Shown piece by piece: positions 1 to 6,306 of a DNA stretch of 23,978 nt. This stretch comes from Thermoplasmata archaeon. Lineage in GTDB: Archaea > Thermoplasmatota > Thermoplasmata > Lutacidiplasmatales > UBA184. Location of the stretch: the NCBI GenBank assembly GCA_030038885.1, contig JASHQY010000157.1, positions 1 to 23,978 on the forward strand, given 5' to 3'. The position numbers and the translations under genes are program-made. Positions within the stretch are counted from its first letter, which is position 1. Every line of letters starts with the position of its first letter. Under the pieces are notes generated by a model. It searched no databases. It saw nothing but the letters and a program-made list of their open reading frames with translations, and had not been told where the DNA came from.

Positions 1-488
1 CATGCGCGCGCGCCCGCGCGCCGGGCCTCGACGAGCGTCGTGCCGCTCCCGCTGAACGGATCGAGCACGGTGGCCCCCGGGGGCAGATCCGCCGCCGCGA
101 GCACGCCCCGGACGAACTCGGCCGAGTACCCCTGGACGTACGGCCACCACCGGTGGATGGGGAGCGCCTCGTTCGAGCGGAACGTGATCGGCCCCTCGAC
201 CTCGCCGAGCGCGACCCCGTTCTCGCGGGCGAACCGCTCGACGAACGTCGCCGGATCCACGAAGTCGCTGCGCTCGTCGAGATGCTCGAAGTCGCGAAGG
301 ATGTAGAGGCCCCGCCCCAGCCGGAGTACGTCCCCCCGGTCCCGAAGGGCGTGGAGGGCCCGCTCCACGTGGTCGGGCCGCTGCTCGATCCGGTTCGCCA
401 GTTGCCGGACGGTCGCTCCGACCGCACCGGTCTCGTGGAGCGCGCCTCGCAGCGCGACGTCGAGCTCGGGGCGCGGGGTCGCGGGCAC
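1..488 (-). CDS. DNA methyltransferase, N4-cytosine/N6-adenine type (partial, C-terminus beyond window)
   Basis: The reading frame is open from the left edge to a GTG at 488 and shows about 162 residues. The last visible stretch holds the S-adenosylmethionine-binding motif I of amino-methyltransferases, DPFSGSGTT (residues about 143-151), preceded by an aromatic segment with HRWWPYVQGYSAEFV. This arrangement is usual in DNA N4/N6 methylases of the COG0863 kind. Residues about 10-70 are helical and look like a winged-helix domain, which is unusual in front of the catalytic domain. The catalytic (D/N/S)PP(Y/W) motif would lie outside the window, so target base and activity cannot be judged. The start is uncertain: the frame stays open upstream, and GTG 488 is the first plausible start after the CHAD gene. 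It lies 91 bases downstream of that gene's stop on the same strand. No restriction endonuclease is visible next to it. Confidence 0.7.
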   Translation of the reverse strand, partial: MPATPRPELDVALRGALHETGAVGATVRQLANRIEQRPDHVERALHALRDRGDVLRLGRGLYILRDFEHLDERSDFVDPATFVERFARENGVALGEVEGPITFRSNEALPIHRWWPYVQGYSAEFVRGVLAAADLPPGATVLDPFSGSGTTLVEARRAGARA

Positions 489-579
489 GAGGGGCGAGAG
501 GAGGCCCCACCTATGAGGGTGACCGTCGGCGAGGGCCCCGGAGGGCGCCGACCGGTCGCGACCGTCGGACGCCGGGCGA

Positions 580-1416
580 TCAGCGGACCCGGATCGCCCG
601 TCGGAGCGTGCGGCGGATCGCCCGCCGCTCCCGGCGCAGGGCGCGCGCCCACGCCGTGGCCGCGAGGGTCGGGTCGAGCTCGGCCAGCACCACGTCGAGG
701 TCGTGGAAGCGGCCGAGCCCGCGCTGCAGGCGGCGCACCGACGGGGGCACCGGGCCGAGGGATCGGCCGTCCAGCCGGTTCCGGACCTCGGCGAGGTGGC
801 GGAGCCCGCGCACGCGGATCCGCAGTCGGTGGAGGCGGGTCGACGTCGGACGCCGGCGGGCGTCCCGGTGCGCCGCGCGCACTCGGCGGTGCCGCCGCTC
901 CTCCTCCCGGTCGAGCACCGTGCGGAGGTCCGCACCGGCCGCGCGGCGCGGGCGCAGTTCGAGGCCCTCGCGCAGGCCCTCGAACAGGTGCGCGTCCCGC
1001 TCGGACCGAAGGTAGACGCGCAGGAGCTCGCGACCCGTGCGGGCATCGTCGCGCAGCCGCGCCCGCAGACGGGCGACCCGCGGGATGTCCGCCCCCGTGG
1101 GGCGCGGCAGGGTGGGACCGTCGAGCAACCCGAGCACCACGTCCCGGTCGCGCACGCGTCCGATCAGCCGGGCGAGGCGCTTCAGGCGCCGATCGAGCGG
1201 CCGCACGAGTTCCCTCGGCCGCGCGGGCAGCACCTCCTCCCAGATCGCGAGCGCGTGCCGGAGCCGCCGCATCTCGCGGTGCAGCGCATGGAGGTCCTCG
1301 GGCGGGACGTGGGGCCGGTCGATGCACCGGTCGACGGCCCCGGCGACCACGGCGAGCAGACGGTCGAGCTCGCGCGCGAGGGTCGCCGGCCGGATGCGTC
1401 GCGTCGTGGGCGGCAC
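580..1416 (-). CDS. CHAD domain protein
   Basis: A 278-residue, Arg-rich helical protein with the two half-repeats of the CHAD (conserved histidine alpha-helical) domain. Repeat 1 has LHALHREMRRLRHAL at residues 42-56 and ends in RDRDVV (89-94). Repeat 2 has STRLHRLRIRVRGLRH at 193-208 and ends in FHDLDVV (237-243). The regularly spaced His/Arg/Lys side chains of this family bind polyphosphate, and CHAD proteins locate to polyphosphate granules in bacteria. It is a stand-alone CHAD protein without the CYTH domain often fused to it. It starts at a GTG and is divergent from the PPX/GppA gene across 110 bases, which supports a role in polyphosphate storage. The polyphosphate-binding role comes from the family; the local function is inferred. 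Confidence 0.9.
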   Translation of the reverse strand: MPPTTRRIRPATLARELDRLLAVVAGAVDRCIDRPHVPPEDLHALHREMRRLRHALAIWEEVLPARPRELVRPLDRRLKRLARLIGRVRDRDVVLGLLDGPTLPRPTGADIPRVARLRARLRDDARTGRELLRVYLRSERDAHLFEGLREGLELRPRRAAGADLRTVLDREEERRHRRVRAAHRDARRRPTSTRLHRLRIRVRGLRHLAEVRNRLDGRSLGPVPPSVRRLQRGLGRFHDLDVVLAELDPTLAATAWARALRRERRAIRRTLRRAIRVR

Positions 1417-1451
1417 GCTCGGTTCCCTCTCTCCGCGGGAGCAGAGCGACC

Positions 1452-1508
1452 GGCGGATAGATAGTAAGCCTCCCCGGACCCCGGCCGCGCGCCGACCACT
1501 TGTAGCTC
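1452..1508. promoter_or_regulatory. Divergent promoter region between CHAD and PPX genes
   Basis: The 110-base gap between the two divergent starts contains a relatively A/T-rich stretch, GGATAGATAGTAAG, at 1455-1468. On the minus strand it reads CTTACTATCTATCC, a candidate TATA box for the CHAD gene, about 46 bases from its GTG. A second weak element, CTTGTAG, at 1499-1505 sits about 25 bases before the PPX GTG and would suit a leaderless transcript. Neither element is a strong match to the archaeal TATA consensus. Confidence 0.35.
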
Positions 1509-1526
1509 CCCGACCTCTCCGCGCCC

Positions 1527-3089
1527 GTGCCGCGACCCCGGTCGGCCGAGCTCGCCGCCGTCGCCGCGCGACCGCGGGTGCGGCCGGACCGCAGGATCGG
1601 CATCATCGACGTCGGGTCGAACACCGCGCGCTGCGTCGCGTTCGAAGCGTCCACGTCCGGGGCCGTGCGGGCGTTCTACGAAGTGAAGGAATCGCCCCGG
1701 CTCGGCCTCGGCACGGGCACGGGCGGCCGGCTTTCGGCCGACGCGATCGCGCGAGGGATCCGCGCGGTCGACCGCTTCGCCCGGACGGTCCGTTCGCTCG
1801 ACCTCCCGCGGACCGTGGCGGTCGCGACCAGCGCCGTCCGCGACGCGCCGAACGGTCCGGAGTTCGTTCGCCAGGTCGCGCGGGCGACCGGCGTCGCGCT
1901 GCGCGTCCTCTCGGGGACCGAGGAGGCGCAGTACGCCTACCTCGGGGTCGCCGGGGCGTGGCCGCTCGGCGACGACCTCGTGAGCGATCTCGGCGGCGGA
2001 TCGCTGCAGCTGGCGGAGGTCCGCGCGGGACGGCTGCGGCACTCGGTGAGCCTCCCGCTCGGGGTCCTCCGCCTCTCGCAGCGGTTCTTCGAGCACGACC
2101 CTCCGAAGCGTCGGGAGGTCGATGCCGTGCGCTCGCGCGTGCGCGCCGCGCTCCGCTCGGCCCTCGCGGGGTTCGGGCCGAAGAGCGGCCGCCTGTTCGG
2201 GGTCGGCGGCACGGTCCGCGCGCTCGCCCGGGCGGCGATCGAGCTGCAGGAGTACCCGGTCGAACGGGTCCACGGCTACCCGCTCTGGGACCGGGACCTC
2301 ACGGCGCTCGGAGAGCTCCTCGGGGAGATGCCCTCGGCCAAGCGGCGGGCGGTCCCGGGGATCGGGGCCGACCGCGCCGACGTCGTCGGCGTCGGGATCG
2401 TCGTGCTCCAGGAGCTCGTGCGGGCGACCGGCACCGGCCGGATCGTCGTCGCCGGGACCGGCATCCGCGAGGGACTCGCGCTCGAGGCGATCGGGGCCGC
2501 GCTCCCGGCCTCGGCGGAGGAGCTCGCGGACCGGTCGGTCGCGGCCGCCGCCGAGTCGTTCGGGGTCCCCGGGGACCACGGTCGGGAGATGACGCGCACG
2601 GCGCTCGGACTGTTCCGGGCCCTCGCACCGCGCGGCGCGTGGGGGTCGAGCGAGGGGCTCGCGCTGCGGGTCGCCGGAGGGATGCACGACGCCGGGGTCG
2701 CGATCGACCTCTGGCACCACGCCCACCACTCCGCCTACCTCATCCAGAACTACCCGATCCGGGGTCTCGATCCGCGGGAGATCCTCCTCGCGTCGATGGC
2801 CGCGCGGACGCACGCCGGCGGCGACCTCCCGTCGGCGTGGAAGAAGGGGTTCCTGCCGATCCTCCGCCCCGCCGACGTCGCGACCGCGCGGCAGCTCGGG
2901 ATCCTCCTCGAGGTCGCGGAGCTCGCCGCGGCCGCGCGGCCGCGGTTCTCGCTCCGGGGGGGCGGGCGGACCCTCACGGTGGCCTTTTCTCCCCCGGTCG
3001 ATACCCCTCTTCCCGCGCACTGGGAGGAGAAGGTCCGCAAACCGATGGAGCGCGAGTTCGGGGTCGAGGTGCGCTTCCGTGCCGTCTGA
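1527..3089 (+). CDS. ppx: Ppx/GppA-family exopolyphosphatase with C-terminal HD-like domain
   Basis: A 520-residue member of the actin/ASKHA-fold Ppx/GppA family, which removes terminal phosphates from polyphosphate or pppGpp. The phosphate-1 loop is IGIIDVGSNTARC (24-36), followed by GTEEA (130-134), the phosphate-2 loop DLGGGS (154-159), GVGGT (225-229) and GIREGL (312-317). The C-terminal part, from about residue 340, holds an HD-like helical region with H387/D388 and HHAHHS (397-402). The full length matches two-domain PPX enzymes. The GTG at 1527 gives a 20-residue leader before the core; a GTG near 1576 is an alternative start. The next gene starts inside its last codons (11-base overlap), so it heads an operon with two P-loop kinases. 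Exopolyphosphatase is favoured over pppGpp hydrolase because of the CHAD neighbour; the sequence alone does not decide. Confidence 0.92.
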   Translation: MPRPRSAELAAVAARPRVRPDRRIGIIDVGSNTARCVAFEASTSGAVRAFYEVKESPRLGLGTGTGGRLSADAIARGIRAVDRFARTVRSLDLPRTVAVATSAVRDAPNGPEFVRQVARATGVALRVLSGTEEAQYAYLGVAGAWPLGDDLVSDLGGGSLQLAEVRAGRLRHSVSLPLGVLRLSQRFFEHDPPKRREVDAVRSRVRAALRSALAGFGPKSGRLFGVGGTVRALARAAIELQEYPVERVHGYPLWDRDLTALGELLGEMPSAKRRAVPGIGADRADVVGVGIVVLQELVRATGTGRIVVAGTGIREGLALEAIGAALPASAEELADRSVAAAAESFGVPGDHGREMTRTALGLFRALAPRGAWGSSEGLALRVAGGMHDAGVAIDLWHHAHHSAYLIQNYPIRGLDPREILLASMAARTHAGGDLPSAWKKGFLPILRPADVATARQLGILLEVAELAAAARPRFSLRGGGRTLTVAFSPPVDTPLPAHWEEKVRKPMEREFGVEVRFRAV

Positions 3090-3780
3090 GACCCCGAGCC
3101 CGACCCACGGGTTCCCGGGCCGCCTGATCGTCTTCGAGGGGCTCGACGGGAGCGGCAAGTCGACCCAGGCCGCGCTGCTCGGCAAGTGGCTCCAGGCGCG
3201 CGGATACCGCGTCTTCTTCACCGAGTGGAACTCGTCGGAGCTGACCGCGGTGACGATCCGCCGCGGGAAGAAGAAGAACCTCCTGACGCCGACGACGTTC
3301 TCGCTCCTCCACGCGACCGACTTCGCCGACCGGTTCGAGCGCAAGATCCTGCCGCCGCTGCGCGCCGGCTACGTGGTCGTCTGCGACCGCTACGCCTACA
3401 CCGCGTTCGTCCGGGACGCGGCGCGGGGCTGCGACCCGGCGTGGGTCCGGAACATCTACTCGTTCGCCCCGCGACCGGACCAGGTGTTCTACTTCCGGGT
3501 CCCGGTGACGGTCACGCTCCAGCGGAAGATCGCCTCCCGCTCGAAGATCAGCTACTACGAGGCCGGGATGGACCTCGGCCTCTCGAACGACCTGCACGAC
3601 AGCTACGAGCGGTTCCAGACCCGCCTGAAGCAGGAGTACGAACGGATCGCCCGGACCGACGGGTTCACCGTGATCGATTCGAGCCGGCCGGTCGAGACGA
3701 TCCAGTCGGAGCTCCGCGGCTACCTCCGTCCGATCCTCGAGAACTTCCCGACCACCGAGGGGCTCCTGCATGACGGCTAG
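3079..3780 (+). CDS. Thymidylate-kinase-like P-loop kinase, first of tandem pair
   Basis: A 233-residue P-loop protein of the thymidylate kinase fold. Walker A is GLDGSGKST (21-29) and a DRY triplet follows at 103-105. True dTMP kinases continue from DR(Y/H) with S-x-x-AYQ, which contacts thymine. Here the sequence is DRYAYTAFVRDAARG, so that element is missing. A segment SYYEAGMDLGLSNDL (158-172) is shared with the next gene product and lies where the lid would be. The GTG start lies within the 3' end of ppx, and the gene overlaps the next one by 11 bases, so translation is probably coupled. The operon position beside PPX and CHAD suggests a phosphate or polyphosphate substrate rather than dTMP, but this is inference. 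Automatic annotation would call it tmk. Confidence 0.85.
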   Translation: MPSETPSPTHGFPGRLIVFEGLDGSGKSTQAALLGKWLQARGYRVFFTEWNSSELTAVTIRRGKKKNLLTPTTFSLLHATDFADRFERKILPPLRAGYVVVCDRYAYTAFVRDAARGCDPAWVRNIYSFAPRPDQVFYFRVPVTVTLQRKIASRSKISYYEAGMDLGLSNDLHDSYERFQTRLKQEYERIARTDGFTVIDSSRPVETIQSELRGYLRPILENFPTTEGLLHDG

Positions 3781-4519
3781 GACGTACGGCACCCGGCTGC
3801 CGGGGCTCGCCGAGGGGTCGCTCGGCGGCAAGCTGATCGTGATCGAGGGCGCCGACGGCTCCGGGCGGACGACCGAGGTCGGCCTCCTGCGCGAATGGCT
3901 CGAGGTCGAGGGCCACGCGGTCGTCGACACCGGGCTCCGCCGCTCGACGCTCGTCGCCGAGGAGATCGACCACGCGAAGCAGGGCCACACGCTCGGCGCG
4001 ACGACGATGGCGCTCCTCTACGCGGTCGACTTCGCGGACCAGCTCGAGAACAAGATCGTGCCGGCGCTCGCCGCCGGGAGCACGGTCCTCGCCGACCGGT
4101 ACATCTACACGCTGATGGCGCGCGCGGTCGTCCGCGGCGCGTCGCGCGAGTGGGCCCGCCGCCTCTACGGCTTCGCCCTGCGGCCGGACCTCGTGATCTT
4201 CCTCGAGGCGCGGCCGGAGATCCTGCTCCACCGGGCGATCGCGAAGTACGGCTCGCTCGACTACTGGGAGTCGGGGATGGACCTCTCGCTCTCGCGCGAC
4301 CTCTTCGAGAGCTTCTTCGCCTACCAGGACCGCCTCTCGAAGGAGTTCGCCTGGGTCGGGGCGGAGTACGGCTTCCACGTCGTCGACGCGAACCGCCGTC
4401 CGGAGCAGGTGCACGAGGACGTCCGCGCGCTGGTCGCCCCCCTCTACGCGGCGGTCCCCGTCGGGGGCGGACGCCGGACCCGCCTCAGCCGCGCACGGAC
4501 GCGAGCTGCTTCCGGCTGA
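3770..4519 (+). CDS. Thymidylate-kinase-like P-loop protein, second of tandem pair, Walker A Lys replaced by Arg
   Basis: A 249-residue paralogue of the preceding gene product. Walker A reads GADGSGRTT (27-35), with Arg33 where nearly all P-loop NTPases have Lys. The DRY triplet is at 109-111, followed by IYTLMARAVVRG instead of the S-x-x-AYQ of dTMP kinases. LDYWESGMDLSLSRDL (163-178) matches the shared segment in the upstream paralogue. The Arg could reduce or abolish phosphoryl transfer, so this may be a regulatory or structural partner of the first copy in a heteromer. The ATG start overlaps the upstream gene by 11 bases. The 3' end runs 35 bases into the convergent SixA gene, and its last 20 or so residues are low-complexity. 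Confidence 0.82.
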   Translation: MTARTYGTRLPGLAEGSLGGKLIVIEGADGSGRTTEVGLLREWLEVEGHAVVDTGLRRSTLVAEEIDHAKQGHTLGATTMALLYAVDFADQLENKIVPALAAGSTVLADRYIYTLMARAVVRGASREWARRLYGFALRPDLVIFLEARPEILLHRAIAKYGSLDYWESGMDLSLSRDLFESFFAYQDRLSKEFAWVGAEYGFHVVDANRRPEQVHEDVRALVAPLYAAVPVGGGRRTRLSRARTRAASG

Positions 4520-5012
4520 GCAGCCAGAGCAGGACCGCCGCGCCCGGCCGGACCGCGCTCGGGAACTCGAGGCACGCGGCGCCCCCCTTCGACAGCCGGG
4601 CGACCGCGACGCCGTCGCCCGTGAGCGCGAGCCCGACGAACTCGGCGAGCGTCGGCTCGTGGCCGACGAGCACGATCGTGCGATGGGCCCCGGCGACCCG
4701 GCGCAGCGGTCCGAAGATCGGGCCAGCGAGGACCCCGACGTCGAGCTCCGGCCAGAGCGCGGGACGCGGCGCGCGCTCGAGCTCCTCCTCGAGGATCTCC
4801 GCGGTCCGCCGGGCCCGGGCCGCCGGGCTCGCCGCGAGGTAGCTCACCCGTCCCACGAGGCCGGCGAGGCCGGCCGCGCTCCGCCGGGTCTGCGCCGCGC
4901 CCTTGCGCGAGAGCGGGCGCCGGCGATCGTCGGGCCAGCGGGCCGGGTCCCGGACCTCCGCGGGCCCGTGACGCACGACCACCACGCGCAGCGATCGGGA
5001 CGGGGGGCGCAT
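4485..5012 (-). CDS. sixA: SixA-type histidine phosphatase (phosphoglycerate-mutase-like)
   Basis: A 175-residue protein of the histidine phosphatase superfamily. The nucleophile motif is VVVRHGPA (11-18), a conserved arginine stretch follows at ASPAARARRTAEIL (61-74), and the second catalytic His lies in VLVGHEPTL (114-122). This size and these motifs match the SixA branch (phosphohistidine or small-phosphoester phosphatases), which in bacteria often lies near ppk, ppx and CHAD genes. I chose the ATG at 5012 because a GGAG lies 9 bases upstream and the core begins at once. The alternative is a GTG at 5090 that overlaps the phoU stop as GTGA and would add 26 non-conserved residues. It is second in an operon with the PhoU-like gene and convergent with the kinase pair. 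Confidence 0.87.
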   Translation of the reverse strand: MRPPSRSLRVVVVRHGPAEVRDPARWPDDRRRPLSRKGAAQTRRSAAGLAGLVGRVSYLAASPAARARRTAEILEEELERAPRPALWPELDVGVLAGPIFGPLRRVAGAHRTIVLVGHEPTLAEFVGLALTGDGVAVARLSKGGAACLEFPSAVRPGAAVLLWLLSRKQLASVRG

Positions 5013-5086
5013 GTCGTCCGGCTCCGGGCGGGCCCGACGAACCGTCGCCCCAGAAAGCCGTTCCGTGCGGGCCGGGGACCGCTCCC

Positions 5087-6136
5087 TCACGGAGCGATCG
5101 GGTCCGGACCGATCGCCGCGTCCCCGGCGAACGAGACCGGGATCGCCCGATCGAGAGCGACCTGCGCGAGGTCCTGCGCGTAGGCGATCGTGCGTCCGAT
5201 CGACTCGAGGACCCGGGAAAGCGCCGCGGCGGTCGCCGGCGGCATCGACCCCCCGCCGACCGCCGGCAACAGCCGATCCGAGAGCGCGCGGCCGGAGGCG
5301 AGGAGCGCGTCGCCGGTGTCGAGGAGGTCGTTCGCCGCGTCATCGTCCCGCGCGGCGAGGACCCCCTCGAGGTGGTCCATCGCCTGGCCGTGGAACTGCT
5401 TCAGGGTCGTGATCGATCCGGCGCCGTCCGGCAGGTCGACCAGACGGCGCCCGACCTCGCCGAGCACGGTCGCGTGGTCCGCGATCCGCTCGAGGCTCCG
5501 GGCGACCGTCCACGGCCCGAGGAGGGGAACGCCCGAACCGTCCCGGCCGATCCGCAGCGCCGCGAGGCGCTGCACGTACCAGGCCTCGCGATCGATCTCG
5601 TCGTCCCGCCGCTCCCAGTACTGGTCGTCGCCGAACGGGAGACGCGCCCAGCTCGCGACCGCTTCGCGGTGGAACGCGACGACCTTCCGGCCCATCTGGG
5701 CGAGCCGCTCCGGCAGCAGCACCGGGCTCTCGTAGGCCCGGTCGCGCAGGCGGATCTCGGCGCCCACGGCCGAGACGATCTCGGGGTGCCGGGTCCGGCG
5801 GCAGAACGTCCGCACGACGTCCCAGGTCGTGCCGGCGTGGGGGGTCCGGTCGACGACCACGAACTCGCGGGCACCGCCCAGATACGCTCCGAGGAGGCGG
5901 CGGAAGAGGTGTTCGGGGGGCTCGTGCCGGCCGACCGGGACGGTCGCGACGGGCGGGAACCCGAGGAGGAGCGCCCCGAACGGCGGTGCGACCCGGGCCG
6001 GGGCGGCCCGGAGGCGCGGGAATTCGTTCGTCGTCCGGTCGTTCGGCTCGGGGACCCTCGTCGGCCGCTCCCCGCGACGGCTTGGGGAGGCGCGGCGCGC
6101 CCGCGTCCGTCCGTCGGTTCGCATCGGTTCGTTCAT
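5087..6136 (-). CDS. phoU: PhoU-like phosphate regulator
   Basis: A 349-residue protein with the two-repeat helical PhoU fold. Residues about 75-160 match the first half of archaeal PhoU-type proteins (LFRRLLGAYLGGAREFVV, then GAEIRLRD). The family signature appears as SLERIADHATVLGEVG (214-229), which corresponds to the ERIGDHA motif that binds metal clusters, and again in weaker form as IGRTIAYAQDLAQVA (313-327). PhoU proteins restrain phosphate uptake and signalling. The first 40 residues are charged and look disordered; I do not recognise an intact AbrB-type DNA-binding domain. The ATG at 6136 is preferred to an in-frame GTG at 6160, because it lies about 29 bases from a strong TATA box while the GTG lies inside the putative operator. 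SixA follows in the same operon. Confidence 0.85.
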   Translation of the reverse strand: MNEPMRTDGRTRARRASPSRRGERPTRVPEPNDRTTNEFPRLRAAPARVAPPFGALLLGFPPVATVPVGRHEPPEHLFRRLLGAYLGGAREFVVVDRTPHAGTTWDVVRTFCRRTRHPEIVSAVGAEIRLRDRAYESPVLLPERLAQMGRKVVAFHREAVASWARLPFGDDQYWERRDDEIDREAWYVQRLAALRIGRDGSGVPLLGPWTVARSLERIADHATVLGEVGRRLVDLPDGAGSITTLKQFHGQAMDHLEGVLAARDDDAANDLLDTGDALLASGRALSDRLLPAVGGGSMPPATAAALSRVLESIGRTIAYAQDLAQVALDRAIPVSFAGDAAIGPDPIAP

Positions 6137-6139
6137 CGA

Positions 6140-6160
6140 GTGAGGGAGCCGTTCCCTCAC
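6140..6160. promoter_or_regulatory. Putative operator: 8-5-8 inverted repeat between TATA box and phoU start
   Basis: The arms GTGAGGGA (6140-6147) and TCCCTCAC (6153-6160) are perfectly complementary, with a 5-base spacer. The repeat abuts the TATA box and ends about 4 bases before the predicted start codon. It therefore covers the region where RNA polymerase would start, as expected of a repressor site. It could alternatively form an RNA hairpin if transcription began further upstream. Confidence 0.55.
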
Positions 6161-6175
6161 ATATATAGAATTTCA
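6161..6175 (-). promoter_or_regulatory. TATA box and BRE-like element of phoU-sixA operon
   Basis: On the minus strand the sequence reads GAAATTCTATATAT, a strong archaeal TATA box in an otherwise very GC-rich genome. Its centre is about 29 bases upstream of the phoU ATG at 6136, which predicts a leaderless or nearly leaderless transcript. No plus-strand gene nearby could use it. Confidence 0.7.
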
Positions 6176-6190
6176 ATTTAGACTATACAA

Positions 6191-6205
6191 AGTACCATAG
6201 GTACT
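6191..6205. promoter_or_regulatory. Inverted repeat upstream of phoU TATA box
   Basis: A perfect inverted repeat, AGTACC-ATA-GGTACT, lies in the A/T-rich segment about 25 bases upstream of the phoU TATA box and about 30 bases downstream of the tRNA-Val 3' end. Its position suits an activator or a second repressor site for phoU. It might instead belong to the tRNA 3' region. Confidence 0.4.
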
Positions 6206-6233
6206 GCCGTCGGCCGGACGGACCGGGGAAGCG

Positions 6234-6306
6234 TGGGCCGGGACGGATTCGAACCGTCGATCTCCGCGTTGTAAGCGCGGCGTCGTCACCGCTGGACCAC
6301 CGGCCC
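6234..6306 (-). tRNA. tRNA-Val (anticodon UAC)
   Basis: A 73-base cloverleaf on the minus strand. The acceptor arm GGGCCGG pairs with CCGGCCC and the discriminator base is A. The D arm is GTC/GAC, with G at the position that archaeosine would occupy (G15). The anticodon stem CCGCG/CGCGG encloses the loop CTTACAA, which gives anticodon UAC. The T arm is GACGG/CCGTC with loop TTCGAAT. There is no intron, and CCA is not encoded. The first 21 bases overlap the end of the arcS coding sequence on the same strand, so the two are probably co-transcribed. Confidence 0.95.

Noticed and set aside
1182..3344. Minus-strand open frame of about 720 codons across ppx
   Set aside because: It is antisense to a clear PPX gene and encodes Arg/Asp/Glu/Pro-rich low-complexity sequence, typical of shadow frames in GC-rich coding DNA.
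5013..5090. Longer SixA start at GTG 5090 overlapping the phoU stop (GTGA)
   Set aside because: It adds 26 residues with no similarity to the family, while ATG 5012 has a GGAG at proper spacing. It is kept as an alternative because the overlap is attractive.
6137..6160. Longer phoU start at GTG 6160
   Set aside because: It lies within the inverted repeat directly next to the TATA box, upstream of the expected transcription start.
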